This document shows, in pieces, positions 61,701 through 64,000 of a stretch of 64,000 bases of DNA. Made by a program: the position numbers and the translations under genes. Origin of the DNA: Persicimonas caeni. GTDB taxonomy: Bacteria; Myxococcota_A; Bradymonadia; Bradymonadales; Bradymonadaceae. Each line of letters begins with the position of its first letter. Position 1 is the stretch's first letter. The DNA lies in the NCBI RefSeq assembly GCF_006517175.1, contig NZ_CP041186.1, positions 248,001-312,000 of the forward strand, in the 5' to 3' direction. Under the pieces are notes generated by a model, which saw nothing but the letters and a program-made list of their open reading frames with translations, searched no databases and had not been told where the DNA came from.

Positions 61701-62474
61701 GAAGCGATTGACGCAGTCATCGATCGCGCTGTAGTCGCTCGGCGAGCACTCGGGCACGGCGATGCGCATGGCGTCCTCGCTGAGCCTGCCGGGGCAGGCG
61801 TCGCCGCGCTCGTCGCCGTCGCTGTCTTCTTGTTGGGGGTTGGCGATCTCGGGACAGTTGTCGCAGGGGTCGCCCAGGCCGTCGCCGTCGGTGTCGAGTT
61901 GGGCCGGGTCGTAGACCTGCGGGCAGATGTCGAAGATGTCGGCGGTCCCGTCACCGTCCATATCCTCGATCTGGCCGTCGCCGTCGGCATCCGGGTCGCA
62001 CGCGTCCCCGATGGTGTCATAGTCCAGGTCGTATTGAATCGGGTTTGGCGCATGGGGGCAGTTGTCGCAGGCGTCGCCATGCCCGTCCGTGTCGGTGTCG
62101 GTCTGGGAGGGATTAGGCGTGAGCCAACAATTGTCATTGGTGTTCAGCCACCCGTCGTTGTCGACGTCCGGGTCCTTTCGCCCCCCGTCGTAATAGCCAC
62201 TCGACCGGCAGGTGCTCCGCAGGTAAGGGCCCTCGCAGCAATACCCCGACGTACCAGGATACGGCTCGCTCATGTCACAGTGCAGCGAACAGTCCACGGC
62301 CAAGCAGGGTTCTGGCTCCTCGTCATCGGGGGGCGGCTCGGACTCGAGCGCGCCATGGAGCTTGGAGGATGGCGAGTCTCCATCGGTCGCCTCGCCGCAG
62401 CCGAAGAGGCCGGCCGCCACGAGGCCCAACAGGAGGCAAGTTTGGAGTGTGAGTCGATATACCGAGTGGTGCAT
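58740..62474 (-). CDS. large lipoprotein: TSP3 repeats, LamG-like domain and a C-terminal CxxCH
   Basis: A 1244-aa lipoprotein (ATG 62474 with GGGAG upstream; lipobox LFGC). A Cys-rich N-terminal part is followed by about five TSP3 calcium-binding repeats (about residues 95-230; DNCPHAPNPIQYD, DTDGDGLGDPCDNCPE). The centre (about 250-800) has no family I recognise but contains ordered segments such as IIGGYPWIDREG and VVMDNLLNP, suggesting a large beta-structure. A LamG/concanavalin-like domain (about 870-1080) includes GLYLDGRNDFIDMGYQ and FRGWIDEFRIYA. Near the end FCLTCHRPQHE is a single c-type haem motif, unusual in such a protein. Probable cell-surface protein of unknown role. Confidence 0.82.
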   Translation of the reverse strand: MHHSVYRLTLQTCLLLGLVAAGLFGCGEATDGDSPSSKLHGALESEPPPDDEEPEPCLAVDCSLHCDMSEPYPGTSGYCCEGPYLRSTCRSSGYYDGGRKDPDVDNDGWLNTNDNCWLTPNPSQTDTDTDGHGDACDNCPHAPNPIQYDLDYDTIGDACDPDADGDGQIEDMDGDGTADIFDICPQVYDPAQLDTDGDGLGDPCDNCPEIANPQQEDSDGDERGDACPGRLSEDAMRIAVPECSPSDYSAIDDCVNRFAPPRPSITRGISTAIAGLDASLTQSDPYLDALSLPIDDVTTPALTADGVDAAGRTQVVPYARSTNDGRLYFRPGWGWLPLLTMRPEAMHDDSQIGPGGQPVLDETAYQSHVLFNPNDTNLELYPNGHAVPVWSLALCDVSGGGKVPGTDLTMQRNPRPCEARIAGVVHEGNCYDLTIMGNVHTTALPTTGIVGSKWEIRTSNITVFVQDPQTPNARSHVFPRTPAGVRLEEWMRDEPTDFHSGQAHSDVVTITDDCQATCTAPGCIAPGKENITWNGDESLHASFFEPVTTSDGRLLVVNMGQQKGLQYAIAPASDACQADAFTLFKPLSCLAEDPRAGDYGLAHGARVLDDGTRAFLDSRGEVIAPGDTIIGGYPWIDREGKNIVFAQTNDFREAWYAQGQYPGQSSAFAFYPDQHPSAAGNGVVALGAWTQGKIVVMDNLLNPTDFTGGEAPWNNQIGFPLYKFAMALYQGDPLVIRPSTTSEINSLEHVLNYFEAYSPLLPFDVVWRFSSRTEHMAEVVFDEYLFDNAFVVAHMNAPHIKYGTNYFPLDGFVPAENKEFNSMRYGLPVGDGPDFKFRQTPRLQNASTAYPARAPFANEPPSELRLRGGARVEPVALGGVRGKGLYLDGRNDFIDMGYQNTGHRDWLYSIWLDWRDPDPHAVRTVFFWPNDSWVGVSLAEAVAYNAAAPQGSRIRRVSLTAQGLTRESYFNFAVKVYDDAATQERKMQVYVDGEPVGASMAWDWTGGTAPDSGFRMDYDGLGGWSWFAVGDPGPNFDSPGWPAPRESFRGWIDEFRIYALSDSDDFSHGVHDTQLGEFICNLALGTLVDDNGVERCEQLAFGSHDRPTDLPPQPSGLVCVDKVHRDLSAPQCLRDDKLDLPALSHNAQRPDDTGNEFCLTCHRPQHEVPGLDRNKLESSLDFLGANVNKPDDRRRQPMDWPAVLGGCLNAAPSSVVQGMGATDPCDMSVWPIDEWMYTSGKLTP

Positions 62475-62655
62475 GATTCTCCCGTCGCGCTGAATGAGCA
62501 AGTCGCGCCCCCTTGATGAGCCGCGCCCGTATCGTCGACATATGTCGACACATTTATGATCCGTGAGACACTGATTAGCGCGCGGGTGGGAGAAGCGGAA
62601 TGGTCAGATTGTCTAAGGGTTCCGATGTGAAGGCGCTGCAGGGATCACACGCCTT

Positions 62656-62809
62656 CTATTGAGGTGGAACTACTATTGATGGGCGGACGGTCAGAGGCGT
62701 TTGCGCGTGGCGGTCGTCTTGCTGATAAGCCACGTGGCTATGGGCGCATCGCACCGCCTCGCGCAAACGCTGCGCATCGTCCGCCCTTCAATAATAAATC
62801 CTTCAATAG
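62656..62809 (+). repeat. 154-bp foldback element, copy 4
   Basis: Full copy in the gap 62475-62979, with the same arms; TATTGATGGGCGGACGGT at the left end carries a G for A change relative to copies 2 and 3. Confidence 0.92.
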
Positions 62810-62823
62810 CAGGCGCTGCTCGC

Positions 62824-62854
62824 CTGCAAGGCGTACGAATCGAACGCCCTGCAG
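62824..62854. repeat. short hairpin B between foldback copies 4 and 5
   Basis: CTGCAAGGCGT, loop ACGAATCGA, ACGCCCTGCAG: 11-bp stem with one mismatch, same module as at 58471-58501. Confidence 0.85.
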
Positions 62855-62868
62855 GGGGCAGACGCCTG

Positions 62869-62972
62869 CTATTGAGGTGGAACTACTATTGATGGGCGGA
62901 CGGTCAGAGGCGTTTGCGCGTGGCGGTCGTCTTGCCGATAAGCCACGTGGCTATTGGCGCATCGCACCGCCT
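62869..62972 (+). repeat. foldback element, copy 5, truncated
   Basis: Matches the first 104 bp of the element, then breaks off at CACCGCCT, 7 bp before the stop codon of the minus-strand lipoprotein gene at 62980. The lost right arm suggests recombination that joined element and gene end. Confidence 0.88.
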
Positions 62973-62979
62973 TAGACGC

Positions 62980-63990
62980 TCAGTTCGTCCACTGCCAATC
63001 GCAGCCGAAGGCCTTGCACTCCTGGCTGAAGTTGCCTTCCTGACCGGGATACTCGCCGGTCAGGTCTTCGCAACGGAGCGGCGTGCGTCCCTGGCAGTAC
63101 TCCTGCCCATTGTTGTTGCCCAGTGAGCAGCCTTCGCGCGACTCGCATTCATCGACGGGTATGCTCAAGCAGTTGAGCTCCATTGCTGGTCCCGGCCCGC
63201 AGAACTCAACTCCGGACCCGACCGCGTTTTGAGGCCCGCACAGACTTCCAAGCGAGCTGTTGGCCCAGTACGCACAGCAACTGGGGTCGGTGCTCTCGCA
63301 ACCGGTCTGGGACTGAACGTCAAACTGGCCGCAGTCGAGCATGTAGTCTTGCGAGGGAGCCGAGCACTCGCCTTCGGTGGGCCCGTTGTAGGCGCAGCCA
63401 TACAACGTGCAGGCGACGCGCGCGTCGGGCGAAGTGAACCACTCGCATTGAATCGGCGGGTTCGTCGCCGGCTGAGCGCAGGTAAAGCTGTCGCCCTGAC
63501 CCGAGGCCTCGCAGCCCCTGTCGGTGCAGACAGTCTCGTCTTTGATCGACGCGCAGTCAGTGTACTCGGGCGTGCCCTGACACTCTTGCGTGGCGTTGTC
63601 GTACGAGCAGCCGGGCGTGTTGTTGCACACCTGCGGGACGCTGGTCCCCATATTCTCGATGCCTCGGCAGCTCGAGTTGCCCGTGCAATACGACGGGGTC
63701 GTGCCGGTGTCTTCCTCCACGTCCTGGCCTACATCGGCGGTGCCGGTGTCCTCGCCGCCGGTATCCTGGGCTTCGCCCGTATCCCGAGCTTCGCCGGTGT
63801 CGTCGGTCCCGCCGGTATCCTGGGCTTCGCCGGTGTCTTCGCCCACGCTCGTGTCGTTGGCGGTGGAGGTGTCCGACGTCGCGTCGGCCAGCGTGTTGTT
63901 TTGGGTGGTGTCTTTGTTGTCGTCGTCATCGCTGCAGGCGCCCAGCACGAATGCCAGGGCGACCAAAAACATCAGGGTGTAGCGTTTCAT
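62980..63990 (-). CDS. Cys-rich lipoprotein with DTG-rich linker
   Basis: A 336-aa lipoprotein (MKRYTLMFLVALAFVLGAC, Cys20; ATG 63990 with AGGAG). The DDDDNKDTT start of the mature part resembles that of the FG-GAP lipoprotein at 58126 (CSDDDDSKK). A long D-T-G-[EG]-[AD] repeat linker (about residues 45-95) follows, then a domain with more than 20 cysteines in irregular spacing (CxxxxxCRGIENM, PGCSYDNATQEC, CxWFTSPDARVACTLYGCAYNG), ending KAFGCDWQWTN. The repeated GCxY/GCxW pattern suggests small disulfide-bonded modules. Function unknown. Confidence 0.82.
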   Translation of the reverse strand: MKRYTLMFLVALAFVLGACSDDDDNKDTTQNNTLADATSDTSTANDTSVGEDTGEAQDTGGTDDTGEARDTGEAQDTGGEDTGTADVGQDVEEDTGTTPSYCTGNSSCRGIENMGTSVPQVCNNTPGCSYDNATQECQGTPEYTDCASIKDETVCTDRGCEASGQGDSFTCAQPATNPPIQCEWFTSPDARVACTLYGCAYNGPTEGECSAPSQDYMLDCGQFDVQSQTGCESTDPSCCAYWANSSLGSLCGPQNAVGSGVEFCGPGPAMELNCLSIPVDECESREGCSLGNNNGQEYCQGRTPLRCEDLTGEYPGQEGNFSQECKAFGCDWQWTN

Positions 63991-64000
63991 CGTCACTCCT

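Noticed and set aside
56212-62972. Integron attC array
   Set aside because: Foldback units and gene-repeat order suggested it, but no attC core site (GTTRRRY at both ends) or integrase was found, and the units are tandem in places without genes between them.

Overview
The window looks like chromosomal DNA from a high-GC, Gram-negative deltaproteobacterial lineage, most likely Bradymonadales (Bradymonadia) or a near relative in Myxococcota. This is inferred from four things: a MYXO-CTERM-like sorting tail, many lipoproteins with D-T-G/D-A-G-rich linkers, thrombospondin-type-3 (TSP3) and FG-GAP surface proteins, and a Hanks-type Ser/Thr kinase beside a TPR-PEGA protein. I saw no rRNA, tRNA, phage or CRISPR array.

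Layout. 1-4.3 kb: the end of a small membrane protein, then a 1277-aa FG-GAP/cadherin-like surface protein. 4.3-10.2 kb: a six-gene operon for a Tat-exported molybdenum hydroxylase of the isoquinoline-1-oxidoreductase type (XdhC-like chaperone, Moco cytidylyltransferase, exported protein, 2Fe-2S subunit, Mo subunit, dihaem cytochrome). 10.2-10.9 kb: tandem repeats and a 165-bp MITE-like element. 10.9-29 kb: M19-like dipeptidase, YdjM-like membrane protein, DUF4011-type SF1 helicase-nuclease, LysR regulator, TPR-PEGA/kinase pair, two Cys-rich lipoproteins, methyltransferase, PAS-GGDEF protein, CPBP protease and an acyltransferase-like protein. 29-33.2 kb: the Pnkp-Hen1 RNA-repair operon. 33.4-38.3 kb: small exported proteins, a transglutaminase-like lipoprotein, an exported methyltransferase-fold lipoprotein and a gene remnant capped by two nested MITE-like elements. 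38.8-41.4 kb: a lipoprotein with similarity to the calcium-binding and pore domains of anthrax protective antigen/clostridial binary-toxin B components. 41.4-44.6 kb: a duplicated four-helix membrane protein with its leader DNA, enclosing a DUF6176-like gene preceded by a 25-codon Cys-rich ORF and a hairpin. 44.8-51.5 kb: an export module (HlyD-like adaptor, C39-peptidase ABC transporter, second ABC transporter) facing three tiny tandem genes that share the start MK(A/V)KTNVKAG; the module is flanked by an 18-bp direct repeat. 51.6-55.7 kb: Eis-like acetyltransferase, haloalkane-dehalogenase-like hydrolase and two unknown proteins. 55.7-64 kb: three large surface lipoproteins separated by arrays of a 154-bp foldback repeat and a smaller hairpin, placed against the 3' ends of the genes.

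The three most interesting items are the KTNVKAG micro-peptide/C39 exporter module, the protective-antigen-like lipoprotein in what may be a predatory lineage, and the repeat elements (165-bp MITE, 154-bp foldback) that sit exactly at gene ends. All functions are inferred from motifs read by eye; no database search was possible.
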